From positions 1-46,833 of the forward strand of contig CAIONQ010000178.1 in assembly GCA_903859705.1 (NCBI GenBank): a stretch of 46,833 nt of DNA, given 5' to 3'. The notes below the pieces were generated by a model. That model was not told the origin of the DNA. It searched no databases and worked only from the letters and a program-made list of their open reading frames with translations. Both the position numbers and the translations under genes were made by a program. This document shows, piece after piece, positions 17,423 to 26,261 of the stretch (position 1 is its first letter; each line of letters begins with the position of its first letter). The DNA comes from an uncultured Chthonomonas sp. (lineage in GTDB: Bacteria; Armatimonadota; Chthonomonadetes; Chthonomonadales; Chthonomonadaceae).

Positions 17423-20326
17423 ATGTACTACTGGTATCGACGATTTGTATTGTCTGTAGTTCTGTGTATGCCTGGCATTGTTGCGGCGCAAGCGAACGCC
17501 GCCCCCCCTGCAAAGCCTGCAGACATCGGCTTTTGCAGGCCTTACACCTGGTTATCTGGTGGGTGGGTAGCGGCCCCACGGATGCCGCTTGCCGGAGACA
17601 TTAATGGAGACGGTTATGCAGATTTTCTGGATGCATCTCCTGCTGACAAAATCATCGATGTTTCAATCAATGGCAAAGGGCTAAAACCACTGCGCGGATA
17701 CAGGTTAGTAAATGGCCTGCCGGAGACGATTGCAGCCTACACGTTTGCACATGCAGGCGGTAAGGCTCTGGACATTGCCGTGCTGGGCGAACAGGGCGCC
17801 GTTTCCCTAGTTAAGAGCCAGGGCGCTGGTGCCTACGATGCACCGGTAACGGTTGCGCACGTGACTGCAGGCGCGAGCAAGAGCTGGATATTCTCCGGGC
17901 CAGCTGGTAAAGATGGTGCAGAGTTACTCATTGTAGTAAGCGCAGACGGAAAGGGCACTCTGCTTTCAACATCGGGAACTGTTGCAGGCGAGCTTAAACT
18001 AGAAGGTGGCATTAGTGCGGCATCGGCAGGCTCTGCTGGCAAACAGGGCGTCTATGTCGCAATCAGGCATGGCAGCAAGGCATCTGTTTACAAAATTAGC
18101 GGTGGAAAATCCCACCGAATCACTACTCTTGATGCCCCGGCTGCCGCAGAAGCCATTGCCATGGGAGACATCAATGGCGATGGTTCGGCAGATCTGTTAT
18201 GCAACGGCAAGGTGTATCTCGCTCCCGCGTTCAAGGCATCAGTTATCGTTGCTGGCTGGGATAAGCTCAAAGCCCCAGTTTCAGCCATGCTTGCCGATAT
18301 TGCGGGACATGGCCGTGCTGATTTGATTGTGCAGCACCTGGGTTCGGACTACTACGGCTCGTTTGGAACCGACCGAGACGTGTACATCACGTATTTTAAG
18401 AGCGACCTGGACTGGGATTGCGACGGCCTAACCAATGAGGAAGAGGCAAAGATTGGCAGCGACCCGTTAGACAGATCCACCAGCCATGACGGATTGCTGG
18501 ATGGCTGGAAAGAGCATGGTTTTGCGGGCATAGACCTTAAGAAAATGGGGGCTTCCCCACTGCATAAGGATGTGTTTGTGCTTAATCAACGGATTGAGGG
18601 CATTAACCAGGAATCCGTTGAACGCTACATGCAAACAAACATAGCCCCATTCTTTGCCAGGCTTCCCTACAAAAACCTGGATGGTACGAGCGGCTTTGCA
18701 CTGCATTGGATTGACCAGCCAGCTTTATCTACCGCACAGCATTCAGGCAAGCCATGGCAGCAAATAGCTGGCGAACAGATGCCTGCCGACAAGATTGGAC
18801 TGTGTCACTGGATGCTTGTAAATGGCCTTGGCGGTGGCGGACAGTCTAATCAACTGGCCGATGCTGGGTCTTCTGGCATGGGATCCTGGTCTCACGAATT
18901 TGGGCACCAGCTTGGCCTTTCTCATACAGGAAAGTGGGCTACATGGTCCCCCACATACACCAGCCTGATGAACTACAGTTACAGCTATCAGTTTGATGGC
19001 CGTGGCGACAGGGTGCACTTTAGCAATGGGGAACTTGCAGGGCTTATCCTTAACGAAACACATCTTCCAGGCAAAGTGCCATATCCCATAGAGAAACTGC
19101 AGTTCTTGGCAAATCGACCGTACCATTTTCACCTGAAGGCGGCAGACGCGAACTCTACCTATATTGATTGGGGATGGAGTGGAGTGTTCTCGGATAGAAC
19201 TGTAAGGGCAAACATCACCTATGGATACGGTGTTGGCGCGGGCGAGCGTATGCAACCATCAGGCAAGCAATCGTTTAACTACAATGGGCCATACGAGCTT
19301 ATGACGGACAAAGAGGCAGCACTTTGCGAGCATAAAGGCAAGCTCTACATGGCCACTGCTTCGCGGGATCCGCTTGCAGTAGAAGCTCCTCGGCCGCATG
19401 AAACGAGGCTCGTGCTTCAGACACATGTCGGTAAAAACAGCTGGAGTGAGCCAGTTCTTACGGCCTCACGTGTTACAGGTGAGCCCTATCTGGTGAGCGA
19501 TAATGAGAGCCTTTACGTGCTATACCCAACCGATGCAGGCGTCGCAGTGCGGTTTGGCTCACCCGATGCACTGAGCCCAGAGCGGATAATTCCCGGCACG
19601 GCAGGCGCAGCCGTGAGTGCCGTTTACTGGCACGGCAAGGTGTGGCTCATATTATGGCGCGGTGCTGTAGCCGATGTTGCTGTGATGCCGTATGATCCTT
19701 CGAAGAGCGAAGCCGGGCCGGAAGTTAGCCTTAAATATCGCTCAACCTTGCCGCCCGGGCCAGCGATCGATACTCTGAAAGATCAGTTGCTGCTCGGCGG
19801 TGCTGCCCCTCTTGGCAACCAGAACCGAAGGTGGCAAATTCGGCGATTTACGGAGGCAGGCTCGAAGTTTACTGCAGCCGGTGAAGCCTGGGTTGGCGGC
19901 CCCAACACTTCCTGGGCAGGATCCAGGCGCCCAAGTGTGATATTCAGCAGCAGCCCGGATGCTGGCCCAAATGGCAAGATCTACTTTATCGCCGCCGGAA
20001 ACGCAAATTCGGAAAGAGATGCAGTTGGATTCTATATAGCACAGACCATTGCCTACAAGGAGACCAACGATGGTTGGCTACTGTGGCGATACTATGACGA
20101 GTGGACCAATACCCGCAGCGGTGTTTCGGCAGCCTGGTTTAACAACGACATAACCGTTGCTACAACGTGGGCCAGCGGTACCGCTGGCGGCGATGGCGGT
20201 GTGTTTGTAGGCGAGCACGGCCTCGCCATATCTGATGTGGATATGGGCGATTTCGACGATATAGCGTTAATGGCAAACTATGGTATGTCCCGATCCATTG
20301 GCGCATTCGCAAAGATGCCCCAGTAA
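17423..20326 (+). CDS. secreted metzincin-type metalloprotease with FG-GAP repeats
   Basis: A 967-residue exported protein. A signal peptide (hydrophobic 8-20, cleavage near ANA) is followed by an FG-GAP/VCBS-like N-terminal half with calcium-binding DINGDG loops at about 58 and 249 and a related loop at about 292. A thrombospondin-type-3-like Asp-rich segment follows (DWDCDGLTNEEE and DPLDRSTSHDG, about 330-355). The catalytic domain contains the metzincin zinc site H491-E-F-G-H-Q-L-G-L-S-H501 and a Met-turn with Met516 (SLMNYS). The C-terminal about 350 residues are probably beta-propeller-like. I start at ATG 17423, with GGAGG four bases upstream; the open frame extends upstream into the FDH gene without support. 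It stands alone between divergent FDH and convergent GH127 genes. Substrate unknown; a role in extracellular protein or glycoprotein degradation is likely. Confidence 0.82.
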   Translation: MYYWYRRFVLSVVLCMPGIVAAQANAAPPAKPADIGFCRPYTWLSGGWVAAPRMPLAGDINGDGYADFLDASPADKIIDVSINGKGLKPLRGYRLVNGLPETIAAYTFAHAGGKALDIAVLGEQGAVSLVKSQGAGAYDAPVTVAHVTAGASKSWIFSGPAGKDGAELLIVVSADGKGTLLSTSGTVAGELKLEGGISAASAGSAGKQGVYVAIRHGSKASVYKISGGKSHRITTLDAPAAAEAIAMGDINGDGSADLLCNGKVYLAPAFKASVIVAGWDKLKAPVSAMLADIAGHGRADLIVQHLGSDYYGSFGTDRDVYITYFKSDLDWDCDGLTNEEEAKIGSDPLDRSTSHDGLLDGWKEHGFAGIDLKKMGASPLHKDVFVLNQRIEGINQESVERYMQTNIAPFFARLPYKNLDGTSGFALHWIDQPALSTAQHSGKPWQQIAGEQMPADKIGLCHWMLVNGLGGGGQSNQLADAGSSGMGSWSHEFGHQLGLSHTGKWATWSPTYTSLMNYSYSYQFDGRGDRVHFSNGELAGLILNETHLPGKVPYPIEKLQFLANRPYHFHLKAADANSTYIDWGWSGVFSDRTVRANITYGYGVGAGERMQPSGKQSFNYNGPYELMTDKEAALCEHKGKLYMATASRDPLAVEAPRPHETRLVLQTHVGKNSWSEPVLTASRVTGEPYLVSDNESLYVLYPTDAGVAVRFGSPDALSPERIIPGTAGAAVSAVYWHGKVWLILWRGAVADVAVMPYDPSKSEAGPEVSLKYRSTLPPGPAIDTLKDQLLLGGAAPLGNQNRRWQIRRFTEAGSKFTAAGEAWVGGPNTSWAGSRRPSVIFSSSPDAGPNGKIYFIAAGNANSERDAVGFYIAQTIAYKETNDGWLLWRYYDEWTNTRSGVSAAWFNNDITVATTWASGTAGGDGGVFVGEHGLAISDVDMGDFDDIALMANYGMSRSIGAFAKMPQ

Positions 20327-20371
20327 TGCAAATTCCCCCGGATGGCTGCAGCCATCCGGGGGAATTTGCAT
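20326..20371. terminator. bidirectional hairpin terminator
   Basis: Perfect 20-21 bp arms (20326-20346 and 20351-20371) around TGCA, with GGATGGC at the stem top and AAATT/AATTT at its foot. It starts at the last base of the metalloprotease stop codon and lies 14 bases from the stop of the convergent glycosidase, so it can serve both genes. The T-tracts are short and inside the stem. Confidence 0.75.
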
Positions 20372-20384
20372 ACACTCTGATCGG

Positions 20385-22847
20385 CTAATCTATATGCCAG
20401 CTCAGCACTCCTGATGAGAACTCTGGCTGCAGTTGAACCTTTACTCTCAGGGCTTTGGTGTTTATTGCCGGAAAATCAACCTTGTTCATAGTATTTGCGG
20501 CGCACCCTAACGGTGGGCACCCTGGTACAACCTGCCACTCACCGGCGTTCAAGTACTCTAACTGCGCACTTATTGGCACTCGGCACCTTCCATGGCCTGT
20601 ATCATCAAACCAGTAGATACGGCAATTATGTACCCTTGTGCTGGCTTCAAAGTCCATCTGGATCCACTCACTACTGCCCTTATGATCCCACCACGTAAAT
20701 CGAGGAATGGTTTCATCACTGGAGGAAGCCGGAGTAACATCCTGCTGAACGGACTTGAGACTATCGTGAACAAAGGATGCCGATATGCGGGGCCACGAGC
20801 GATCAGTGCGCCATCGATTTGCATAGGGTGATGTGCTGACCACCGGGAATGTGGTTATGCGCAATCGGGCAGCACCCATGGGCACCAGTTCCAGTGTCTC
20901 CTCCGGTTCTTTACTAAGGGCCGGGCTCTTCTGCAGCAGTCCCACTACCGCATCCTGATCCGCCACCCACCCAGGAAGTCGCCTTGCCTTCACCCGAACC
21001 GCTATCGGGGCAGTGGCCTGCGTGAAGGGCATATTCGTTGGGAATATGGACCTGTGGATAATCACCATCTCTTTCGCTGGGTCGGCACCGGCAAGCACCA
21101 GGCCGTAGTTCCACGGCGAAGCGGGTCGCACTTCCATAGCGGGCCATTTGTCCGGTCCCTTAACCATTTTCCACTTTTCGGTAATGTTCAGAGAAAAGCC
21201 AACTGGCCCGAAAGATACCGAGGCTGCATTTCCCTGGGCTGCCCAGCGCTTTACCGCGATCTGCATGGGCAGGTGTAGGGTTACCCTGTCTCCCTGTTTC
21301 CACTTGCGATCCACCTTAACATAAGAACCGCTGCGCGCCCCCTTAACAACCTCACTACCGTTTACCTTCACAGAGGCACCAGCACACCATCCTGGGATCC
21401 TCAGGTACAGGGGAAATGCTACCGGCTGCGCAGGGTTTATTCGAAACGCAACCACGTCTCCAAACGGATATTGAGTGGCCTCTTCCAGAGTTACTTTCTG
21501 GTTGTTAGCAACCGTTGTGGTTACGGTAGAGGGAGCGTAAAGTGAGGCGCAAATACCTTTATCCGAGGTGCCAAGCCAGAGTTCTTCGGCATAGTACGGC
21601 CACCCCATCCCCAGATTATGTGGGCAACAGCGGTAGTTATGGATGCCTGGCATAAACGCATCCATGGGCATATCCCCGTTAGCAAACTGGCCATCGTGTT
21701 TGCCGTCAACCGTAAGCTGAATGCCGTTGGCAGAAGTTATGTAATGCGTGCCCAGGTGTTTAGGATCCAGTGATGCAGGATAGGAATTGAACGCAATATC
21801 CTCACATCTATCTGCCCAGCTCACATCCGAGGTTATGCGAGTCATCATCTCAAACGTGTGCATGTACTCCACCCAACCGCAGGTTTCAAAGCCCTGTCTT
21901 GGGTCGGCATAGCCCGGGCGGCAGTTTTCATCGCCGGCAAAACCTCCGCCAGGAAACTGGCCGTATTTCCGCATTATTTCATCATAATCCCTGTAGGTTG
22001 CTGCCAGGTGGCGTTTTTCACCGGATTGCTGCCAGAATTCCGCGGGCTCTCGGATACCCTGTGAGAGGTTTACGTTATGCCAGGTCGGGATACCATCGGT
22101 GTAGTTGGCAGAGTGCGTATGCATCTTCACACCTAGATCCAACAGCCATTTCTGGCCAGTTCGATTGTATAGCCAGTACACCGTATCCAGATTATCGCCC
22201 CACCGAACAGCACCCCACCCCCGCTTATAAACTTCTGGGGGCATAGAGTCTTGAAACTTGAAGAACTTAAGAAGGAAAGGAATAACGCGTGGATCGTGCG
22301 TGTACTCTTCGTAACTGCGTAGAGCGTTCAGTAGAGGCATGTGCGGCCACAGATCTGGCCCACCCTCCAGGGAGGTTCGCGCGGCTTCCGGCCCAAACCA
22401 TCCATCTGGACGTTGGCTCTTGATAACGCCATCCAACCAGTGCATTGCCCTGGCAGTAATATGCGGGTCTTTAAGCACATAACCCAGATCACCGTACCCA
22501 CGCAGCCAGTAGGTTAGCTCTTCCCAACCTGCGGTTCCCTTTGGATCTACCCATCCGTTGTTTTCATACTTCAGGTAGTCGGAGAGTTCTGGCATGTGGC
22601 CTACCAACCCATCAGCATCCAGTTGAAGCTGTTTCCGAAGCCACCCCCCCGGCCGAATACTCCCAACCGGCAATCGGGTAAAAGCCGTGGATCGCAACGG
22701 CGCGCGGTTTGGGTACCAGCCGGAGCGCGGACCAACAGGCGGACCGCTGACACTTGTGGCAACGCCTTTTTGCGCGTCGGCAAAAGTGCTGCCAACAAGC
22801 AAGAGGGCAGTCACAACAGTTGGGAGCAGGAACTTAACGATACTCAT
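20385..22847 (-). CDS. GH127-like beta-L-arabinofuranosidase (DUF1680) with C-terminal discoidin-like domain
   Basis: An 820-residue exported glycosidase. A signal peptide (about 5-25) precedes a DUF1680/GH127-type (alpha/alpha)6 barrel. The zinc site described for Bifidobacterium HypBA1 (Glu, Cys, Cys, Cys) is visible as E321-T-C323 in GFETCGWVE and C407-C408 in NYRCCPHN. The barrel is followed by beta-sandwich regions, and the last about 110 residues (from FTWWDHKGSSEWIQMDF) look like an F5/8-type carbohydrate-binding domain. ATG 22847 is chosen over ATG 22877 because it starts directly at the signal peptide and has AGGAAGG upstream, though at a long distance. The likely activity is release of beta-L-arabinofuranose from plant glycans or arabinogalactan proteins; GH127, GH142 and GH146 members are hard to separate by eye. 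The gene appears monocistronic. Confidence 0.87.
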   Translation of the reverse strand: MSIVKFLLPTVVTALLLVGSTFADAQKGVATSVSGPPVGPRSGWYPNRAPLRSTAFTRLPVGSIRPGGWLRKQLQLDADGLVGHMPELSDYLKYENNGWVDPKGTAGWEELTYWLRGYGDLGYVLKDPHITARAMHWLDGVIKSQRPDGWFGPEAARTSLEGGPDLWPHMPLLNALRSYEEYTHDPRVIPFLLKFFKFQDSMPPEVYKRGWGAVRWGDNLDTVYWLYNRTGQKWLLDLGVKMHTHSANYTDGIPTWHNVNLSQGIREPAEFWQQSGEKRHLAATYRDYDEIMRKYGQFPGGGFAGDENCRPGYADPRQGFETCGWVEYMHTFEMMTRITSDVSWADRCEDIAFNSYPASLDPKHLGTHYITSANGIQLTVDGKHDGQFANGDMPMDAFMPGIHNYRCCPHNLGMGWPYYAEELWLGTSDKGICASLYAPSTVTTTVANNQKVTLEEATQYPFGDVVAFRINPAQPVAFPLYLRIPGWCAGASVKVNGSEVVKGARSGSYVKVDRKWKQGDRVTLHLPMQIAVKRWAAQGNAASVSFGPVGFSLNITEKWKMVKGPDKWPAMEVRPASPWNYGLVLAGADPAKEMVIIHRSIFPTNMPFTQATAPIAVRVKARRLPGWVADQDAVVGLLQKSPALSKEPEETLELVPMGAARLRITTFPVVSTSPYANRWRTDRSWPRISASFVHDSLKSVQQDVTPASSSDETIPRFTWWDHKGSSEWIQMDFEASTRVHNCRIYWFDDTGHGRCRVPISAQLEYLNAGEWQVVPGCPPLGCAANTMNKVDFPAINTKALRVKVQLQPEFSSGVLSWHID

Positions 22848-22962
22848 GGATTGGATTGAACCTTCCTGAGGTTGCATGTAATAAATTGCAGAAAGCTTAG
22901 TAGCAGATTGTTACGTGTTTCTTATATCTTTCCTGCGTGCAAATGTGTTGCGTACTGCCTGC

Positions 22963-23430
22963 TCAGTAGTTGAGGTAAACATCCAGGTGCCACTTACCTG
23001 CCCTATCGCAGGTGCCGCGTATCTGTAGCGGCGTATCACAGGCCGGGCATAGCAGGTCTCGCCGAAACGGTTCCGGGATATCCGGTAGTTCGCACGAAAA
23101 ATTGGCACTGCAGCACATACAGGTGGCTGTACCTCTGGCAATTACCTGGCGCTGGTCGGCCTTTGAGTTCTGGCTTCTATCGTGCTTGAAGTGGATAAAA
23201 AGGCGCCCCCAGTTATCCGAGTCCTTTTCGATTCGGTGGTATTTCTGTCGCACCTGTGGCTTATCCAGGTAGCGCAGTACGCCCTTCTTAAGAGCCCCAG
23301 AACCTTTGCCGGGAATAACCTCTACTTCATCTGCACGCATAGTGAGCGCTTTTTCAATAATCTCGGCCAATGCCGTTTCGATGCGCTCTGCATCATTAAA
23401 GATGGGGTGTAGATCGAGTTTGAGCTTCAT
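22963..23430 (-). CDS. Smr-like domain protein with C-terminal zinc ribbon
   Basis: A 155-residue protein. The first about 85 residues resemble a small MutS-related (Smr) domain: LDLHPIF near the start, then the glycine loop PGKGSGALKK around residues 41-50 and a closing HRIEKDSDNWGRLFIHF segment. Smr domains bind or nick nucleic acid. The C-terminal half has C-M-C-C and C-P-A-C knuckles that would bind one zinc, possibly for nucleic acid contact. I start at ATG 23430 because the conserved domain begins there, with AAGGA upstream; the open frame runs 19 codons further into the divergent promoter. It is divergent from the DUF4287 gene (83-base gap). It stands without mutS, so a mismatch-repair role is not implied. 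Confidence 0.65.
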   Translation of the reverse strand: MKLKLDLHPIFNDAERIETALAEIIEKALTMRADEVEVIPGKGSGALKKGVLRYLDKPQVRQKYHRIEKDSDNWGRLFIHFKHDRSQNSKADQRQVIARGTATCMCCSANFSCELPDIPEPFRRDLLCPACDTPLQIRGTCDRAGKWHLDVYLNY

Positions 23431-23513
23431 CTCCGTAATCCTTGCTGCAGATACGCTGCGGAAGGAAATGGAACCGCAGGCATGCAACAGGATACCAGCA
23501 AAGGAGAGTTACA

Positions 23514-24071
23514 ATGGCTACATCACCCGAAGAGGGCATGGCAAGTTTATTTAAGAACCTGGAAGCGAAAACCGGTAAATCCATCGACGAGTGGGTGAAG
23601 CTAGCAAATGCAACCGAAATCGGCAAACATAAGGAGCTGGTTGCGTACCTAAAAACGACGCATGAGCTCTCACATGGGTATGCACATCAGATAGCACTGA
23701 AAGCCCTTTCCGCATCAGCAGGAATAGACGAATCCCCGGACAGCCTGATTGCAGCACAATTTGCAGGAAAGAAGGAGGCCATGCGGCCACTTTACGATGC
23801 TCTTACGAGAACCATATTTGCGCTTGGGCCCGAAGCAGCCGTATCGGCCAAGAAATCTTGCGTAAGTTATCGCCGCACCAAACAGTTTGCCCTGGTGCAG
23901 GTGTTTGCGGGCCGACTTGACCTTTGCATTCAGCTGAAGGAGCACCCTGGCACTGCCCGCCTTGAGCCTACACCTGGGGCGATGTTGAGCCATCGGGTAA
24001 AGGTATCAGATACTGACGAAATCGACGACGAGCTTATCGGATGGTTGGCAGAAGGCTATGCATCCGCGTAA
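23514..24071 (+). CDS. DUF4287 plus DUF5655 domain protein
   Basis: A 185-residue soluble protein, no signal peptide. The N-terminal about 65 residues fit DUF4287 (TGKSIDEWVKLANA, then LKTTHELSHGYAHQIA). The C-terminal about 100 residues fit DUF5655 (SCVSYRRTKQFALVQV followed by a basic/hydrophobic strand pattern). Proteins of this two-domain architecture are widespread and of unknown function; DUF5655 resembles domains that transport- or nucleic-acid-related proteins carry, but I would not assign a role. ATG 23514 has AAGGAG seven bases upstream; an in-frame ATG 24 codons earlier lies in the divergent promoter region. The next gene begins 27 bases after the stop and may be cotranscribed, although it encodes an unrelated exported protein. 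Confidence 0.75.
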   Translation: MATSPEEGMASLFKNLEAKTGKSIDEWVKLANATEIGKHKELVAYLKTTHELSHGYAHQIALKALSASAGIDESPDSLIAAQFAGKKEAMRPLYDALTRTIFALGPEAAVSAKKSCVSYRRTKQFALVQVFAGRLDLCIQLKEHPGTARLEPTPGAMLSHRVKVSDTDEIDDELIGWLAEGYASA

Positions 24072-24098
24072 TCAAGAGGATCCGACCTGGACTGGAGA

Positions 24099-26180
24099 AT
24101 GGAATTGAAGGTACTTGTTCGAGCACTGACGGCGGCAGCAATGCTGCTGGTTACAGGCAATGCGGTATTGGCTGCAGATCTTTATGTTTCGCCCGAAGGG
24201 AAAGACACATGGAGCGGGAAGCGAGCTGCCCCCGATAAAAAGGGTACGGACGGACCTTTTGCCACCATAACCCGAGCACGCGATGAGATACGAAAGCTAC
24301 GGATGGACCATCGACTGCCGAGCCGGCCATTTGTAGTGGAGGTAGAAGCCGGCAGATACGAGATTACTTCCCCAATTGAATTAACATCTGAAGATGCCGG
24401 CACCGCAAAAGCACCAGTAATGTACCAGGCGGCAAAGGGGGCAGAAGTCAGGGTATCTGGCGGACGTAAGCTGGTGTCTTTTGAACCGGTAACAGATGCA
24501 ACAGTAATGCAGCGGCTGGCACCGGAAGCACGCGGCAAAGTGTTTCAGGCAAACCTTCATTCCGCCGGCATCCAGACAATACCGGAAATTCAGGTTTCAA
24601 CCATGTGGGCAGAGTCAAAAGTTGGCATGGAACTCTTCTATGACGACAAGCCGATGACAATAGCACGGTGGCCCAATAAGGGATTTGTGAACATTACAGA
24701 TGTTCCAAACGATAAACCCGTAGATATCCGCGGCACTAAAGGAGATCTGTCCGGAAAATTCACGTATGAGGGTGATCGGCCGTCGCGGTGGACGCAAGAT
24801 CACGACATCTGGCTACATGGCTACTGGTTTTGGGATTGGGCTGATCAAAGGCAGAAAGTATCGAGCATCGACACGGCCAACCACCAAATTACCCTCGCAC
24901 CGCCACTACACTCCTATGGCTACCGCAAAGGCCAATGGTTCTACGCATTTAATTTGCTCTCCGAACTGGATATGCCGGGCGAGTACTACATCGACCGTGA
25001 AGCAGGCATTCTATACTTCTGGGCACCAGATGGAACATCCGGTGCAGGCAAAGCCGTGGTCTCGATTGCCCCCGAGCTGCTCACAATGAAGGATGTTTCC
25101 TACACAACGTTTTCAGGCTTTACCTTTGAGGCGTGCCGATCCACAGCAATTCGCGTAGAGGGTGGTAGCCATGTAGCAATTCGGGGTGGCACCATTAGGA
25201 ACACCGGCAGCTGGGCGGCGCTTATCTCTGGCGCAACCGATTCTGGTGTAACCGGTGTAGAGATTACTGGTACGGCAGATGGTGGTGTGAACATCTCGGG
25301 TGGAGACAGGAAAACACTTACGGCATGCAACCTGTACGTGGATAACTGCCACATCCACAACTATAGTAGATGGAACCCGGTATACAAGCCCGGGATAATG
25401 GTTGCAGGCGTGGGTTGCCATGTAACTCACAACGTGATACACGATGCTCCACACATGGCTATTGGATTTGGTGGCAATGATCATGTGATTGAGTACAACG
25501 AAATCTACAACGTGTGTTATGAATCAAACGATGCTGGTGCATTATACGCTGGCCGTAACTGGACTATGCGCGGAACCACGATACGGTACAACTATCTGCA
25601 CGATATCAGCGGCTTCCAGAACAAGGGCTGCGTGGGCGTTTATCTGGATGATCAGTTCAGTGGAACCGAGATTTTCGGCAACCTGTTTGTGAACGTTACA
25701 CGGGCAGCAATGATAGGCGGTGGCCGAGATTGCACGATAGAAAACAATGTGTTTGTAAACTGTACGCCATCCACCCATGTAGATGCTCGAGGGCTGGGTT
25801 GGGCTGCAGATGGCTACTCTGGGATGAAGGCTGGCCTGCAAGAAATGCCGTATGAAACCGCACCGTGGAGCAACAGATACCCGAAGCTGGTGCCAATACT
25901 TGCAGAAAATCCCATGGCACCACGTGGCAATCGCATAGCCCACAACATTTGTGTTGGCGGAAAATGGGGAGACTTTGAGAGCGTGGCCCGCCCAATGGTG
26001 GAATTTCAGGACAACCTGCTGGAAACCGACCCGCAGTTTGTAAACCAGAGTAAAGGTGATTACCGCCTTAAAGGAAGTTCACCTGCAATAAAGTTAGGTT
26101 TCAAGGCGCTCCCCCTGGATAAAATCGGACTATATGCATCGCCAGATCGCCCCCTCTGGAAGTCCTCTGTAAAACACTGA
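24099..26180 (+). CDS. secreted right-handed parallel beta-helix protein, probable polysaccharide-active
   Basis: A 693-residue exported protein with a signal peptide (hydrophobic 8-25, cleavage near VLA/A). The mature start ADLYVSPEGKDTWSG is typical of beta-helix enzymes that open with the YVSP-G-D motif, followed by PFATITRARDEIR. An inserted beta-sandwich-like region (about 120-310) precedes the parallel beta-helix repeats (about 320-560: SGFTFEACRSTAIRVEGGS, GVTGVEITGTADGGVNISGG, HVIEYNEIYNV). The end, DPQFVNQSKGDYRLKGSSPA, is a common closing segment. Related proteins include GH120 xylosidases and polysaccharide lyases, but no catalytic set could be assigned by eye. ATG 24099 is preceded by GGAG at close spacing. 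It ends before the bidirectional terminator at 26199-26239. Confidence 0.8.
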   Translation: MELKVLVRALTAAAMLLVTGNAVLAADLYVSPEGKDTWSGKRAAPDKKGTDGPFATITRARDEIRKLRMDHRLPSRPFVVEVEAGRYEITSPIELTSEDAGTAKAPVMYQAAKGAEVRVSGGRKLVSFEPVTDATVMQRLAPEARGKVFQANLHSAGIQTIPEIQVSTMWAESKVGMELFYDDKPMTIARWPNKGFVNITDVPNDKPVDIRGTKGDLSGKFTYEGDRPSRWTQDHDIWLHGYWFWDWADQRQKVSSIDTANHQITLAPPLHSYGYRKGQWFYAFNLLSELDMPGEYYIDREAGILYFWAPDGTSGAGKAVVSIAPELLTMKDVSYTTFSGFTFEACRSTAIRVEGGSHVAIRGGTIRNTGSWAALISGATDSGVTGVEITGTADGGVNISGGDRKTLTACNLYVDNCHIHNYSRWNPVYKPGIMVAGVGCHVTHNVIHDAPHMAIGFGGNDHVIEYNEIYNVCYESNDAGALYAGRNWTMRGTTIRYNYLHDISGFQNKGCVGVYLDDQFSGTEIFGNLFVNVTRAAMIGGGRDCTIENNVFVNCTPSTHVDARGLGWAADGYSGMKAGLQEMPYETAPWSNRYPKLVPILAENPMAPRGNRIAHNICVGGKWGDFESVARPMVEFQDNLLETDPQFVNQSKGDYRLKGSSPAIKLGFKALPLDKIGLYASPDRPLWKSSVKH

Positions 26181-26198
26181 AGCTTGCACATTTCAACA

Positions 26199-26239
26199 CA
26201 AAAGTGGCTGCGGCAGGTTATCTGCCGCAGCCACTTTTG
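26199..26239. terminator. bidirectional hairpin terminator
   Basis: Perfect 18-bp arms (26199-26216 and 26222-26239) with a GTTAT loop; the stem contains GTGGCTGCGGCAG and ends with AAAA/TTTT at the foot. It lies between the convergent beta-helix and PEP-CTERM genes and suits both strands. Confidence 0.82.
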
Positions 26240-26261
26240 CTAACTTATTCAAGGCCATAAA

